The notes beneath the pieces were generated by a model. It was not told the origin of the DNA. It ran no database searches and worked only from the letters and a program-made list of their open reading frames with translations. Below, piece after piece: positions 50,523 through 61,275 of a stretch of 64,000 nt of DNA. The first letter of the stretch is position 1; each line of letters opens with the position of its first letter. The position numbers and the translations under genes were made by a program. The stretch covers positions 2,269,670 through 2,333,669 of the forward strand of contig NZ_JAROAU010000003.1 of NCBI RefSeq assembly GCF_029433855.1, read 5' to 3'. Origin of the DNA: Candidatus Kosakonia sp. 282A-S69. GTDB lineage: Bacteria; Pseudomonadota; Gammaproteobacteria; Enterobacterales; Enterobacteriaceae.

Positions 50523-50701
50523 GGACGGCTCTCTTCTGGGGTTAAGGCGCGGGCTTCGTTTTCCAGCAGCACCGGAATGCCTTCGCGTACCGGGAATGCC
50601 AGGCTGTCGGCTTTGCAGATCAGCTCCTGCTTATCCTGGGTGTAATTGAGTTTGCCGTTGCAGACCGGGCAGGCAACTATTTCGAGTAAACGGTGATCCA
50701 T
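50519..50701 (-). CDS. ycaR: Trm112-like small protein YcaR (UPF0434)
   Basis: A 60-residue protein of the Trm112/UPF0434 family with a zinc-ribbon-like half site CPVCNGKL and a further cysteine in [20 protein letters not shown]. The exact role is not known; its fixed place next to kdsB suggests a link to envelope metabolism. Start and length equal those of E. coli. The TGA overlaps the kdsB ATG. Confidence 0.93.
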   Translation of the reverse strand: MDHRLLEIVACPVCNGKLNYTQDKQELICKADSLAFPVREGIPVLLENEARALTPEESRP

Positions 50702-50751
50702 CTTTCCTCCTGAGAAACCGATGATGAGCAGATTGAACTTATCATAGGCAA

Positions 50752-51984
50752 TTATGACGCCGCGTCTATCTCCAGACCGGCACGCGATGATGAAAACAGG
50801 CCATCGGGCAGACGTGAAAACGTAATGCGCCGCGCACCTTGCCAGCGCGCGAAGTCAGTGATCGCACGCTGTAAATCTCTCTCCAGCTGAAGCGACGGTG
50901 CAACGCCCTCTTCGAGAAACAGCGCAATCACCTCGAGCACACCGGTTTTGCGGTGCATTTTCGCATCCATCCGCCCGACCAGCCGTCCCCGGTGCAGCAG
51001 AGGCAGGACAAAGTAGCCATATTGCCGCTTCGGTGCCGGGGTATAACACTCCAGCCGGTAGCTGAAGTCGAATAATTGTTCCGCACGCTTGCGATCCCAG
51101 ACAAGCGGATCGAACGGCGAAAGCACCGCGCTGTGGGTGGCGGTCAGCTTATCCGCCAGCGCCTGCTCCAGCAGCGGCAGCAGAGAGGTATGTAGCCAGG
51201 CCGGGCCGAGCCCTTCAACATTGACCGGTAGAATGGTTTGCGCTTCTTGCATCTGCGCCAGCGCCTCTGTCACTGCAGGACGACGCAGGCGATAGTAATC
51301 CGCCAGCCACTGCGCACGAAATAGCCCAAGGCTGCGGGCGCTCTTTTCCAGCATGATGGCTTCGGCCTGCTCCTGCGAGAGCAGATCGCGCACATCGTCC
51401 CAGTGCGGCATCACGCGCTGCGTCAGATCGTAGACACGCTGAAAATTACGCCGCTCAATGACCATCACTTTTCCGGCAGTAAACAGCCCTTCAAGGTGAC
51501 GCTTATGGGGTTTCCACTCCCACCAGCCACTGGCACCTTTGCGCGGATGTTGAAAATCTGCGGAGCGCACCGGGCCATGCGCTTCAATGTGCGCGATAAG
51601 CTGCTCGATTTCAGCCGCGTGCTCATGCATCCACGCCTGGCGGTACTTCCACCCCATCTTGTCGGGCGCCAGCATGCGGTGACGGACGAGGGCAAAATCC
51701 TCGCGTGGCAGAAAGCAGGCCTCATGCGCCCAGTACTCCATCAGCTCCCCGTTACGCAGGGCATCATCCAGCCAGTGCGGCTCAAATGCGCCGAGGCGGC
51801 TGAATAACACCAGATAAGGGCTACGGGCGACAATATTAATGGTATCGATCTGCAGCAGCGACATGCGCCGGATGGTCGAGATAATATCGTCCGGTTTCGC
51901 ACGTCGGGAGGGTTTTCGCAGCAGGCCCTGCGCGGCGAGATGGAGATGGCGAGCGGCGGTAAGCGAAAGTTGCGGCACAGACAT
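50752..51984 (-). CDS. ycaQ: DNA interstrand crosslink glycosylase YcaQ (AlkZ family)
   Basis: A 410-residue protein made of winged-helix repeats (HTH_42 family). E. coli YcaQ is a DNA glycosylase that unhooks interstrand crosslinks caused by nitrogen mustards. The proposed catalytic Q-x-D motif is seen in [18 protein letters not shown]. Other conserved parts are [40 protein letters not shown] and [20 protein letters not shown]. It lies 45 bases after lpxK on the same strand. It is not obviously an envelope gene despite its neighbours. Confidence 0.94.
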   Translation of the reverse strand: MSVPQLSLTAARHLHLAAQGLLRKPSRRAKPDDIISTIRRMSLLQIDTINIVARSPYLVLFSRLGAFEPHWLDDALRNGELMEYWAHEACFLPREDFALVRHRMLAPDKMGWKYRQAWMHEHAAEIEQLIAHIEAHGPVRSADFQHPRKGASGWWEWKPHKRHLEGLFTAGKVMVIERRNFQRVYDLTQRVMPHWDDVRDLLSQEQAEAIMLEKSARSLGLFRAQWLADYYRLRRPAVTEALAQMQEAQTILPVNVEGLGPAWLHTSLLPLLEQALADKLTATHSAVLSPFDPLVWDRKRAEQLFDFSYRLECYTPAPKRQYGYFVLPLLHRGRLVGRMDAKMHRKTGVLEVIALFLEEGVAPSLQLERDLQRAITDFARWQGARRITFSRLPDGLFSSSRAGLEIDAAS

Positions 51985-52029
51985 AGGCGTTCCTGTTAAT
52001 TAAACAGGGCGCAGCCGAGGCAGCTATCC

Positions 52030-53007
52030 TCAGCGCACCAGAGTGAGCAGATCCAGCAATAATTTTTCGGCCGCGTCGCCGGCAAGCTCTGCATCGACCG
52101 GCAGATACCACCAGTTAGCCTGTGCAAAAGGACGACATTTCACGGCATCTTTTTCCGTCATCACCAGCGTCTCCCCGGGCTGTAGCAGCGCATCAACATC
52201 CTTCTGCGCCAGCGCCTGGTGATCCGCCAGCGCCACGCTGCGCTTCAGCGTCGCGCCACACTCGCCAAGGGTGGCGAAAAAGCGCGGAGGATGACCAATC
52301 CCGGCCATCGCTATAATCTGGCCAAGCTCGTTTACCGCACGGCGTTCACCCGTCAGCAGGTTGACCGCCAGACCCGGGCGCAAACGCATGGCGATTTCGC
52401 CAGCCTGCGGCATGCCACCGTTCGCGATTGTCGCATCGACGCTTTTCAGGCGCGACGCGCGTTCACGCATCGGACCGGCCGGCAGCCACCAGCCGTTGCC
52501 GAAGCGCCGCACGCCGTCCACCACCACAATCTCTTTATCACGCGCCAGCCGGTAGTGCTGTAAACCATCGTCAGTGACGATCAGCTGCAGCGGATGCTGC
52601 GACAATAAAGCGTTGACCGCCTCGCATCTGTCCGGCGAAACCGCCACCGGCACGCCGGTACGCTGATAGATCAGAACGGGCTCATCTCCCGCCTGCGCTG
52701 TTGAAGTTTCAGGCGTCAACAGGAGCGGATAACGTTCGGCCTTACCACCGTAGCCGCGTGAAACCACGCCAACGCGGACACCGCGCTGCGTGAGCTGCTC
52801 AACCAGCCAGATAACCACCGGGGTTTTACCGTTGCCGCCCGCCGTCAGGTTACCAACCACCACCACCGGCACCGGCGCGCGCCAGGCTTTTTTTAATCCG
52901 ATGCGATAAGCAAAACGGATCGCACCGCTCACCAGTCCATAGAGCCAGGAGAGCGGCAGCAGCAACAGCCACAGCGGGGATTCACCGGACCAAATGCGCG
53001 CAATCAT
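52030..53007 (-). CDS. lpxK: Tetraacyldisaccharide 4'-kinase LpxK
   Basis: A 325-residue membrane-associated kinase that phosphorylates the 4' position of the lipid A disaccharide. A hydrophobic N-terminus ([20 protein letters not shown]) anchors it to the inner membrane, followed by Walker [32 protein letters not shown] and [14 protein letters not shown]. The start overlaps the msbA stop by four bases, coupling it to the exporter of its product. Confidence 0.96.
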   Translation of the reverse strand: MIARIWSGESPLWLLLLPLSWLYGLVSGAIRFAYRIGLKKAWRAPVPVVVVGNLTAGGNGKTPVVIWLVEQLTQRGVRVGVVSRGYGGKAERYPLLLTPETSTAQAGDEPVLIYQRTGVPVAVSPDRCEAVNALLSQHPLQLIVTDDGLQHYRLARDKEIVVVDGVRRFGNGWWLPAGPMRERASRLKSVDATIANGGMPQAGEIAMRLRPGLAVNLLTGERRAVNELGQIIAMAGIGHPPRFFATLGECGATLKRSVALADHQALAQKDVDALLQPGETLVMTEKDAVKCRPFAQANWWYLPVDAELAGDAAEKLLLDLLTLVR

Positions 53008-54752
53008 TCGCCAAACTGCATCTTATGAAGTTGCGCGTATGCCCCACGCTGCGCCAGCAGCTCGGCGTGGCTGCCGCGCTCGACAATGCGGCCATCTTCT
53101 ACTACCACAATTTCATCGGCCTGTTCAATGGTCGATAAACGGTGCGCAATGACCATTGAGGTACGGTTTTTCTGCAGCTCGTTCAGCGCCGCCTGAATGG
53201 CGCGCTCGGACTCGGTATCCAGTGCAGAGGTCGCTTCATCAAGGATCAGGATCGGGCTGTCACGCAGCAGCGCGCGCGCGATAGCGATGCGCTGACGCTG
53301 ACCACCGGAGAGGAGCACGCCATTTTCACCAATGATGGTATCGAGACCGTTATCCATCTTATTGATAAAGTCGAGGGCGTAGGCCATCTCAGCCGCACGT
53401 TCTATCTCTTCACGGCTGTACTCTTCCGTACGCGCATAGGCAATGTTGTTCGCCACGGTATCGTTGAAGAGGTGGACGTTTTGTGAAACCAGCGCGACCT
53501 GATTACGCAATGAAGAGAGCGTGTACTCGCGCAGATCGTGACCATCCAGCAGGATTTCACCCTCATCAATATCGTAGAAGCGCGTGATCAGGCTGGCCAT
53601 AGTCGTTTTACCTGAGCCTGAGCGCCCTACCAGCGCGACGGTCTTACCGGCCGGAATGGTGAGATTGATATTACGCAGCGCCGGCGTTTCGCGCCCCGGA
53701 TAGGTAAAGGTCACATTGCGAAACTCAAGATCGCCACGCGCGCGTTCGATTTTGCGTGTGCCTTCATCTTTCTCCTGCTCGCTATCGAGGATCGCAAACA
53801 GCGTCTGGCAGGCCGCCATTCCGCGCTGGAACTGCGCATTGACGTTGGTCAGCGATTTTAACGGACGCATCAGCGCAATCATCGATGAGAAGACGACGGT
53901 GATAGTACCGGCGGTCAGCGTCTCCATAACGCTTGGGAAGCTCGCGGCATACAGCACGAAGGCCAGCGCCAGAGAGGCGATAAGCTGAATAATCGGATCG
54001 GAGATGGAGGAGGCCGAAACCATTTTCATACCCTGCAGGCGCATTTTGTTGCTGACTTTGTCAAAGCGGCTTGTTTCCACTTCCTGACCGCCGAACATCA
54101 GCACCTCTTTGTGCCCTTTCAGCATCTGCTCTGCGCTGGTGGTCACCTGCCCCATGGTGTTTTGCATATTCTTACTGATATTGCGAAAACGTTTAGAGAC
54201 GACGCGAATGGCGATCGACACAATAGGTGCCAGCACGATCAGAATCAGCGACAGCTGCCAGCTGTACCAGAACATCATGATAAACAGCCCGATGATGGAG
54301 GCACCTTCGCGCACTACGGTGATCAACGCACCGGACGAAGATGACGCCACCTGCTCTGAGTCGTAGGTAATACGTGACAGCAGGGTGCCAGTGGACTGTT
54401 TGTCGAAGAAGGAGACCGGCATACCCATCATATGGCTGAACAGGCGACGGCGGATGGTCATCACCACTTTGCCGGAAACCCAGGAGATGCAGTAACTCGA
54501 AATGTAGCTGGTGATACCGCGCAGGATCATCAGGCCAATTACCACCAGCGGCATCCATAGCAGCACTGAGCGATCCGTTTTACCAAAACCATCGTCCAGT
54601 AACGGTTTGAGGAGCGATAACATAAAGGTATCGCTGGCTGCGTTGAGGATTAGCGCTATCGCCGACACGATCAGCCCCGCTTTAAAAGGCGCAATAGTCG
54701 GCCATAGACGGCGGAATGTCTGCCATGTAGAGAGATCTTTGTCGTTATGCAT
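53004..54752 (-). CDS. msbA: Lipid A export ABC transporter MsbA
   Basis: A 582-residue homodimeric ABC flippase moving core-lipid A across the inner membrane, the same length as E. coli MsbA. Six membrane segments lie at about 25-330. The ATPase has Walker [12 protein letters not shown]-loop [10 protein letters not shown], signature [16 protein letters not shown], Walker [16 protein letters not shown] and the switch histidine in [10 protein letters not shown]. It is essential in E. coli. It begins 36 bases after the comEC stop. Confidence 0.97.
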   Translation of the reverse strand: MHNDKDLSTWQTFRRLWPTIAPFKAGLIVSAIALILNAASDTFMLSLLKPLLDDGFGKTDRSVLLWMPLVVIGLMILRGITSYISSYCISWVSGKVVMTIRRRLFSHMMGMPVSFFDKQSTGTLLSRITYDSEQVASSSSGALITVVREGASIIGLFIMMFWYSWQLSLILIVLAPIVSIAIRVVSKRFRNISKNMQNTMGQVTTSAEQMLKGHKEVLMFGGQEVETSRFDKVSNKMRLQGMKMVSASSISDPIIQLIASLALAFVLYAASFPSVMETLTAGTITVVFSSMIALMRPLKSLTNVNAQFQRGMAACQTLFAILDSEQEKDEGTRKIERARGDLEFRNVTFTYPGRETPALRNINLTIPAGKTVALVGRSGSGKTTMASLITRFYDIDEGEILLDGHDLREYTLSSLRNQVALVSQNVHLFNDTVANNIAYARTEEYSREEIERAAEMAYALDFINKMDNGLDTIIGENGVLLSGGQRQRIAIARALLRDSPILILDEATSALDTESERAIQAALNELQKNRTSMVIAHRLSTIEQADEIVVVEDGRIVERGSHAELLAQRGAYAQLHKMQFGE

Positions 54753-54788
54753 TCAAAAAACCAGCACTTGTTGAAATAGCCGCATATT

Positions 54789-57053
54789 CTACCCGTTATC
54801 TTGGGGGACGCCAAACCACTGATGATACCAACGTGGTAAAAGTTGATCGCGTAAGCTGTGGATTTCCCAGCCCTGAGGCGAAAATGAAATGGTGATTTGC
54901 CCCTGGTGAGGAGTGTCGTACCACTGGTAGCCCTGCTGCTGGTAGCGTCTTTTGATCTTTGCCGAGGGCAAGCGCCAGGCGTTATAACGCGAGGCTGACG
55001 CCAGCGCCGCCGCACCACCAACACGCTGTATAAAGGGCAACGTTGAAGAGGTCTGGCTCCCGTGGTGCGGCACCTGCATGAGTGTAGCCTGCAAATGCGC
55101 CCAGTAATGACTGAGCATTGCCATCTCTCCCTGCCCTTCGATATCGCCGGTGAGCAAAACGCTGTAACGGCCATCCTCAACCTTCACCACGCAGGAGCGG
55201 TTATTCCCTTGCGTACGCGTTTCCTTCAGTGGCCAGTGCGCGGTAAACGATAATCCCTGCCAGTGCCAGCGCTCGCCGCGAAAACAGGGCGCATGTCCTG
55301 CCCAGCCAAGAGGGCTTCTGATCCACAACTGCGGCCAGATCTTCAGCAGCGAATCGAGTCCACCGCGATGATCGAGGTGATCGTGACTGAGAATAATCCC
55401 TTCCGGCTGCAGGCCATGCCAGCGCAGCCAGGGGCCAATCAGCTGCGCTCCGCTGTCGCCGCCGGGCCATGCAGTACCGGTGTCATATAACAGCGCTTTT
55501 CCCTTGCGCTCTATGACTATCGCCAGCCCCTGGCCAACATCCAGCATATGCACTGACCAGTTATCAGGCCGTGCGGTGTGCCAGACGGGAAAAGCAAGCA
55601 GCGTCAGGCAAGCCAGACAGATGGCAGGGAGCCTGCGCCACAGGCGAAAACGTAGCGCAACCAGTAACAGCCATGGCACCCAGGAGAACCATTGCCAGCG
55701 CGTATCAATACTGACCCAGCCGGACGGCAGCCCGCGTAAAAACGTAAACAGCGTCTCCAGGCTCATATCCGCCAGCGTCCAGCAGAGCGGTTGTAAAAAT
55801 GTGGAGCCGGCAAGATGCAAGATCATCCCGGCCAGAATGAGTGGTACCGTTACAAAAGTCACCAGCGGGACAGCAATTAGATTAGCTACCAGCGCGCTCA
55901 GGCTCACACCATGAAAGATAGCAAGCTGCATTGGCAGCAAAAGAAACAGCATTCCGACCTGCAGATGTAGCAGGTTAAGCGCACTCCGCCCAAGCCACGT
56001 GCGCGCCTTCCATGGCACAGGAAACCACTGAAACCAGAAGAGCAAGGCTGCGACGGCGAAGGCCGAGAGCCAGAAGCTATCGGATAGCACAGCGAGCGGA
56101 TCGATAAAGAGGATCGCAGCCACGCAGCATAGCCACACCTGCCAGGGCGACCACTGCCTGCCGGAAAGACGCAGAAGCGCCCAGACGCAAAGTGATATCG
56201 CTGTGCGCAGCGCTGGAGGTTGTAACCCCGTGAGCCAGGCGTAGCAGACCGCGCAGAGTAACCCGGTCAAGAGTGGCAAACGCCAGTTAATCCAGTGCGC
56301 AGGTAAAAGAAGTTGTGCGGCTCTGGCAAAAAGCCAGCCAAGCATAGCGGCCAGCGCGATGTGTAAACCAGAAATCGCCATTAAGTGCGCGGTGCCAGTC
56401 TGGCGGAAGGTCTCCTTCTCCTCCCGGCTAAGCGCTGCACGCTCCCCCATACCGAGCGCGAGGATCACGGCTTTCCACTGCCTTTCAGCCAGTGCTTCGC
56501 CCAGCGAATGAAGATAGTTTGCGCGCCAGCTGCAGCGTGGTGCCAGTAATGTGGCATCGATAAAGCGCCCGGTGAGCGGTTGATGTGAGGCCAGCGCATA
56601 ACGCTGTGCATCAAATCCTCCCTCGTTCAGTTGCCCGTGAACGGCCCGCGCACGAAGGGTCATTATCCAGCGCTGGCCAGCGCAAACCGGAGCGGGAAGA
56701 TATTGCCCGTAGAGCGTAATACCAGGAGCTGCAAGAAGCCGCTTGCCATCAAGACGAAGGATGTTTCCCTGATGACGGGTCGCGTTATCAGTGTGGGTAA
56801 TTTCGATCTCAACCTGGCGATGCACTGCTGGCAGTTGGTTAGCTGGCCAGATCGCCTGCATTGCGGTAAGGATCCCCCACGCAAAAACAATCAGCGTTAT
56901 GCCAGCGTAGCGCAACGCGAGGCTTTGTTGGTAAGCCAGCAGGCAACCTGCGACGATGACGCACCAGACTGTTCCCATGCCCGGCAACGCAGGTAGCCAT
57001 GCAAGCGGCAAAATCCCAAGCGTAGTACAGGCGGCCAGCGCAGTCAGTCTCAT
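54789..57053 (-). CDS. comEC: ComEC-family DNA-uptake channel protein (YcaI)
   Basis: A 754-residue inner-membrane protein with an N-terminal OB-like DUF4131 part, a Competence domain of many membrane segments (TGTAHLMAISGLHIALAAML is the family hallmark) and a C-terminal metallo-beta-lactamase-type domain (LDVGQGLAIVIERKGKALLYD; SHDHLDHRGGLDSLL; VPHHGSQTSSTLPF). The homologue imports single-stranded DNA in competent bacteria and in E. coli supports use of DNA as nutrient. ATG 57053 is chosen because GGAGGT precedes it and MRLTALAAC aligns with the E. coli start. Its would-be regulator Sxy is also in this window. Confidence 0.93.
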   Translation of the reverse strand: MRLTALAACTTLGILPLAWLPALPGMGTVWCVIVAGCLLAYQQSLALRYAGITLIVFAWGILTAMQAIWPANQLPAVHRQVEIEITHTDNATRHQGNILRLDGKRLLAAPGITLYGQYLPAPVCAGQRWIMTLRARAVHGQLNEGGFDAQRYALASHQPLTGRFIDATLLAPRCSWRANYLHSLGEALAERQWKAVILALGMGERAALSREEKETFRQTGTAHLMAISGLHIALAAMLGWLFARAAQLLLPAHWINWRLPLLTGLLCAVCYAWLTGLQPPALRTAISLCVWALLRLSGRQWSPWQVWLCCVAAILFIDPLAVLSDSFWLSAFAVAALLFWFQWFPVPWKARTWLGRSALNLLHLQVGMLFLLLPMQLAIFHGVSLSALVANLIAVPLVTFVTVPLILAGMILHLAGSTFLQPLCWTLADMSLETLFTFLRGLPSGWVSIDTRWQWFSWVPWLLLVALRFRLWRRLPAICLACLTLLAFPVWHTARPDNWSVHMLDVGQGLAIVIERKGKALLYDTGTAWPGGDSGAQLIGPWLRWHGLQPEGIILSHDHLDHRGGLDSLLKIWPQLWIRSPLGWAGHAPCFRGERWHWQGLSFTAHWPLKETRTQGNNRSCVVKVEDGRYSVLLTGDIEGQGEMAMLSHYWAHLQATLMQVPHHGSQTSSTLPFIQRVGGAAALASASRYNAWRLPSAKIKRRYQQQGYQWYDTPHQGQITISFSPQGWEIHSLRDQLLPRWYHQWFGVPQDNG

Positions 57054-57215
57054 CCCCACCTCCATGTTGTGTGGCGCAGTATGAGACGCAGCGATAGCGA
57101 TGTCAGGGGCGTTTTTCGCGGTTTGCGGCGTGTGTCGGGAGCTTCTTTAAAAAGTTACGTCACAGCGACTGATTTTTGCGAGACAGCGTGGAAAAGCTAA
57201 CGGCACAAGAAACGA

Positions 57216-57240
57216 AAAGAGCACCCCTTGGGGTGCTCTT
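57216..57240 (-). terminator. Intrinsic terminator after ihfB
   Basis: GAGCACCCC and GGGGTGCTC pair around a two-base loop, followed by T4 on the minus strand. It is about 32 bases past the ihfB stop and isolates ihfB from comEC. Confidence 0.88.
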
Positions 57241-57271
57241 TCGACGACTAAACGTTAGCGTTGGCTAAGGC

Positions 57272-57556
57272 TTATTCATAAATATTGGCGCGGTCACGTA
57301 ATTCTTTACCCGGCTTGAAGTGCGGAACGTATTTACCTTCCAGATCCACTTTGTCGCCTGTTTTTGGGTTACGCCCGGTGCGTGGTGCACGATAGTGCAG
57401 GGAGAAACTGCCGAAACCGCGGATCTCAATGCGCTCGCCCTGGGCAAGAGTAGAGGCCATATGCTCCAGCATCTCTTTCACTGCATCTTCAACAGCTTTA
57501 GCCGGAATATGCGATTGCTGGCTTGCAAGTCTTTCGATCAATTCTGACTTGGTCAT
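57272..57556 (-). CDS. ihfB: Integration host factor beta subunit
   Basis: A 94-residue HU/IHF-family protein that bends DNA sharply as a heterodimer with IhfA. The signature [20 protein letters not shown], including the intercalating-proline region [12 protein letters not shown], is intact. ATG 57556 gives [18 protein letters not shown], the same as E. coli; seven further upstream codons are open but not conserved. It follows rpsA by about 180 bases with a hairpin between them, so it probably has its own promoter as well. Confidence 0.98.
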   Translation of the reverse strand: MTKSELIERLASQQSHIPAKAVEDAVKEMLEHMASTLAQGERIEIRGFGSFSLHYRAPRTGRNPKTGDKVDLEGKYVPHFKPGKELRDRANIYE

Positions 57557-57602
57557 GATTGCTCCGGTCTCCTTCAACGCAAGGTTAGCTTAGTAGCTTG
57601 AA

Positions 57603-57627
57603 CAAGGGCGGCCGTAGCCGCCCTTTG
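57603..57627 (-). terminator. Terminator-like hairpin between rpsA and ihfB
   Basis: On the minus strand CAAAGGGCGGC and GCCGCCCTTG pair around a short loop. Only a weak T tail follows, so partial readthrough from rpsA into ihfB is likely. It lies about 110 bases past the rpsA stop. Confidence 0.7.
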
Positions 57628-57736
57628 TCATTGATTACAGGACGAATCTTGTAATCTGTCAAGTTGCTCATCATCAATTGCGCTGTAACGGTCAACTTAC
57701 GTCGCACGACAGCGCAAATGAGACAGCGTACCTGAA

Positions 57737-59410
57737 TTACTCGCCTTTAGCTGCTTTGAAAGCTTCAGCCATAGCGTTAGAGAAGTTGCCTTCTTCCTGT
57801 TTGTTGTTAACAGAAGCGATTGCATCTTTCTCGTCAGCTTCGTCTTTCGCACGAACAGACAGGCTAACTACGCGGTTTTTACGGTCAACACCGGTGAACT
57901 TAGCTTCAACATCGTCGCCAACATTCAGAACCAGAGTTGCGTCTTCAACGCGGTCACGGGAAGCTTCAGAAGCGCGCAGGTAACCTTCAACGCCGTCAGC
58001 CAGTTCTACAGTTGCGCCTTTCGCGTCAACTGCAGTGACTTTACCGTTTACGATTGCGCCTTTCTTGTTCAGTGCAACATAGTTGTTGAACGGATCTTCT
58101 GCGAGCTGTTTAACGCCCAGGGAGATACGCTCACGCTCTGCGTCAACCTGCAGAACAACGGCTGCGATTTCGTCGCCTTTTTTGTATTCACGAACTGCTT
58201 CTTCGCCTGCAACGTTCCAGGAGATGTCAGACAGGTGAACCAGGCCGTCGATACCGCCGTCCAGGCCGATGAAGATACCAAAGTCAGTGATAGACTTGAT
58301 TTTACCTTCAACGCGGTCGCCCTTGTTGTGGGTTTCAGCGAACTGCTGCCACGGGTTGGATTTGCACTGCTTCAGGCCCAGGGAGATACGACGACGTTCT
58401 TCGTCGATATCCAGAACCATCACTTCCACTACGTCGCCAACGTTAACAACTTTGGACGGGTGGATGTTTTTGTTGGTCCAATCCATTTCGGAAACGTGAA
58501 CCAGGCCTTCAACGCCTTCTTCGATTTCAACGAAGCAGCCGTAGTCGGTCAGATTGGTCACGCGACCAGTCAGCTTAGTGCCTTCCGGGTAGCGTTTAGC
58601 GATAGCAACCCACGGATCTTCGCCCAGCTGTTTCAGGCCCAGGGACACACGGGTACGCTCGCGATCGAACTTCAGCACTTTAACAGTGATTTCGTCGCCA
58701 ACGTTTACGATTTCGCTCGGATGCTTAACGCGTTTCCATGCCATATCAGTGATATGCAGCAGGCCGTCAACGCCGCCCAGATCAACGAATGCACCGTAGT
58801 CAGTGAGGTTCTTAACGATACCTTTAACTTCCATGCCTTCCTGCAGGTTTTCCAGCAGCTGATCGCGCTCTGCGCTGTTTTCGGATTCGATAACCGCACG
58901 ACGGGAAACAACAACGTTGTTACGCTTCTGGTCAAGCTTGATTACTTTGAATTCAAGCTCTTTGCCTTCCAGGTGCAGAGTGTCACGGACCGGACGAACG
59001 TCTACCAGGGAACCCGGCAGGAACGCGCGAATACCGTTGAGCTCAACAGTGAAGCCGCCCTTGACTTTGCCGTTGATAACACCGGTAACAGTTTCTGCGT
59101 CTTCGTAAGCTTTTTCCAGCGTGATCCAAGCTTCGTGACGTTTCGCTTTCTCACGGGACAGCAGGGTTTCACCGAAGCCGTCTTCTACTGCATCCAGAGC
59201 AACGTCAACTTCGTCACCAACCTGGATTTCCAGCTCGCCCTGGGCGTTTTTGAACTGCTCAGCCGGAATGGCGGACTCAGATTTCAGACCGGCGTCAACC
59301 AGTACTACGTCTTTGTCGATAGCAACAACAACACCGCGGACAATGGAACCCGGGCGGGTTTCGATTTCTTTCAGGGACTCTTCAAAGAGTTGAGCAAAAG
59401 ATTCAGTCAT
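57737..59410 (-). CDS. rpsA: 30S ribosomal protein S1
   Basis: A 557-residue ribosomal protein with six S1 (OB) domains. The repeats are visible as motifs like [45 protein letters not shown] and [20 protein letters not shown] (each cut here). S1 holds mRNA on the 30S subunit and represses its own translation in E. coli. Codon use is strongly biased towards major codons. It lies downstream of cmk in the cmk-rpsA-ihfB order. A long antisense open frame over the gene is a codon-bias artefact. Confidence 0.98.
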   Translation of the reverse strand: MTESFAQLFEESLKEIETRPGSIVRGVVVAIDKDVVLVDAGLKSESAIPAEQFKNAQGELEIQVGDEVDVALDAVEDGFGETLLSREKAKRHEAWITLEKAYEDAETVTGVINGKVKGGFTVELNGIRAFLPGSLVDVRPVRDTLHLEGKELEFKVIKLDQKRNNVVVSRRAVIESENSAERDQLLENLQEGMEVKGIVKNLTDYGAFVDLGGVDGLLHITDMAWKRVKHPSEIVNVGDEITVKVLKFDRERTRVSLGLKQLGEDPWVAIAKRYPEGTKLTGRVTNLTDYGCFVEIEEGVEGLVHVSEMDWTNKNIHPSKVVNVGDVVEVMVLDIDEERRRISLGLKQCKSNPWQQFAETHNKGDRVEGKIKSITDFGIFIGLDGGIDGLVHLSDISWNVAGEEAVREYKKGDEIAAVVLQVDAERERISLGVKQLAEDPFNNYVALNKKGAIVNGKVTAVDAKGATVELADGVEGYLRASEASRDRVEDATLVLNVGDDVEAKFTGVDRKNRVVSLSVRAKDEADEKDAIASVNNKQEEGNFSNAMAEAFKAAKGE

Positions 59411-59526
59411 ATTGATAATCTTCAGGATTCTTCAATTTAACGTCCACCTGGCTTCATGCCGGATGGGGTTGTTTCACATGCCTGCTCACACTCCGTTGCA
59501 GCAGGGGGTACTACGAATTCGGTCGC

Positions 59527-60210
59527 TTATGCGAGAGCCAACTTTTGGCGGGCGTATTGTAGCGCTTTTTCAATCACTTGCTCAATGCTTAAGCGGGTAG
59601 AATCCAGCACTAAAGCATCTGCAGCGGGAACCAGCGGTGCAACAGGACGATTACGATCGCGGTCGTCTCGTTCCTTTATCTCAGCCAAAAGGCGTTCAAA
59701 GTTAACACTAAAGCCCTTCTCCTGCAACTGTAGCATGCGGCGATGAGCACGCTCCTCTGCCGAGGCGTCGAGGAAGATTTTTACCGGGGCATCGGGAAAA
59801 ACCACGGTGCCCATATCGCGCCCATCGGCAATAAGACCGGGCGCTTCGCGGAAGGCGCGCTGACGACGCAACAGCGCCTCGCGCACGCGCGGGAACGCAG
59901 CAATCTGCGACGCGGCATTGGCCACTTCCTGGGTACGAATTTCGCCGCTGACATCTTCACCTTCAAGGATCACTTCCAGGTGACCGCCGGTGGAGACAAA
60001 ACGCACATCCAGGTGCACGGCGAGCGGCACCAGTACATCTTCCGAAGAGACATCAACGTGATGATGCAGTGCGGCCAGCGCCAGCACACGATAAATTGCG
60101 CCTGAATCTAACAGATGCCATTGCAACGCTTCCGCCATTGCCTTGCAAAGCGTGCCTTTTCCCGCACCGCTTGGCCCATCAATGGTGATTACCGGGGCAA
60201 TTGCCGTCAT
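59527..60210 (-). CDS. cmk: Cytidylate kinase
   Basis: Phosphorylates CMP and dCMP with ATP. It has 227 residues as in E. coli. The P-loop is [39 protein letters not shown] and the LID-like [16 protein letters not shown] are conserved. ATG 60210 gives [13 protein letters not shown]; the six upstream codons include the ribosome binding site (AAGGAGAAAAAG). It precedes rpsA by 116 bases; in E. coli rpsA is read both from cmk and from its own promoters. Confidence 0.97.
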   Translation of the reverse strand: MTAIAPVITIDGPSGAGKGTLCKAMAEALQWHLLDSGAIYRVLALAALHHHVDVSSEDVLVPLAVHLDVRFVSTGGHLEVILEGEDVSGEIRTQEVANAASQIAAFPRVREALLRRQRAFREAPGLIADGRDMGTVVFPDAPVKIFLDASAEERAHRRMLQLQEKGFSVNFERLLAEIKERDDRDRNRPVAPLVPAADALVLDSTRLSIEQVIEKALQYARQKLALA

Positions 60211-60373
60211 CTTTTTCTCCTTAATCAAGGCATATCGTTATATAACGCCGCGCATTATACGCGCCAACGCGCACGAAAGTTACTGCTGCGTGCGAATAAC
60301 AGAAGAGTATGAGGCTGAGTGTAGATTAATTGCGCGGGAGTACGGGCTGATTTGCACCAGCCCGGAATAAAAC

Positions 60374-61141
60374 TTACTTCTTGCTATCTGCGGCGATACG
60401 GTCGCGGATATGCTTCGCACGCTCAGCTGACGGCGGGTGAGAATCAAACATCGATTTCTCAGAGCCAGCGTCAAGCTTCGCCAGCTTGTCGAAGCTGGTC
60501 ACCAGCCCCTGACGGCTGATGTTGCGTTTTTTCAGCAGATCGTAGGAGAAATCATCCGCTGCGGACTCCTGGCTACGGGAGAAGGCAGAGTTGATCAGGT
60601 TCTCGCCCAGATCGCCCAGCTGAGACTGAGAAAGCTGTGCACCTGCCGCGCTGCTGGCGGAGATGGCATCACGCGCGGCCAGGGTGGCGTACGCAGTTTG
60701 CATCGCTTTACGGCTATGACCCAGTGCAACGTGGCCCATTTCATGGCCCAGAACCGCTTCAACTTCGTTGTTGGTCATCATGTCCATCAGACCGCTATAG
60801 ACACGAATACAGCCGTTCGCCATCGCCCACGCATTCACCTCTTTGGTCATATAGACTTTGTAAGTGACCGGCGTGCCATCGATGTTGTTGCCCAGCGCTT
60901 TAGCAATCTTGTTCAGACGCTTCGCGTAGGTGCTTGATGCAGGCGCGATGGTGTTTTGTTTGTCCATCTCAGCACATGACTGCTCAGAAAGCGTTTTCAC
61001 ATCCGCGTCGCTCAGCGTCGCCGCTTTATAAGCAGACATACCGGATTTGGTAAGCGCATCCGTATCAATACCACCCATGTTTTTACAACCAGAGACCAGC
61101 GTTGCTGCTACGAGGCAGCTAAAAATCATTGTTTTTTTCAT
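60374..61141 (-). CDS. ycaL: M48-family metallopeptidase lipoprotein YcaL
   Basis: A 255-residue lipoprotein with signal peptide and lipobox LVSGCKN (cysteine 19) and an M48 zinc protease domain with HEMGHVALGH and the third ligand glutamate in SQESAADDFSYDLL. E. coli YcaL degrades stalled LptD at the BAM complex. The paralogue LoiP (YggG) is very similar, so the name rests on position between cmk and aroA. The acting site should be periplasmic, at the outer membrane. Confidence 0.88.
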   Translation of the reverse strand: MKKTMIFSCLVAATLVSGCKNMGGIDTDALTKSGMSAYKAATLSDADVKTLSEQSCAEMDKQNTIAPASSTYAKRLNKIAKALGNNIDGTPVTYKVYMTKEVNAWAMANGCIRVYSGLMDMMTNNEVEAVLGHEMGHVALGHSRKAMQTAYATLAARDAISASSAAGAQLSQSQLGDLGENLINSAFSRSQESAADDFSYDLLKKRNISRQGLVTSFDKLAKLDAGSEKSMFDSHPPSAERAKHIRDRIAADSKK

Positions 61142-61244
61142 TGACAGTCCATGTATTAACTAACTGAATTGAGGGGAAAGAGTCCCGCGAGAATGGTAGC
61201 ACAGCGCAGCGGCTTTTCATCCTCTCAACAATGGCGGGTCATTG

Positions 61245-61266
61245 CGCCCCGCGAGGATGCGGGGCG
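61245..61266 (-). terminator. Hairpin downstream of aroA
   Basis: CGCCCCGC (61245-61252) and GCGGGGCG (61259-61266) form an eight-pair stem nine bases past the aroA stop. It has no T tail on the minus strand, so it may act as a 3'-end stabiliser rather than a strong terminator. Confidence 0.5.
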
Positions 61267-61275
61267 ATAAGAACT

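Noticed and set aside
58235-59440. A 401-codon open frame antisense to rpsA
   Set aside because: It is explained by the strong codon bias of rpsA. The predicted protein is low in motif content and has no known relative.
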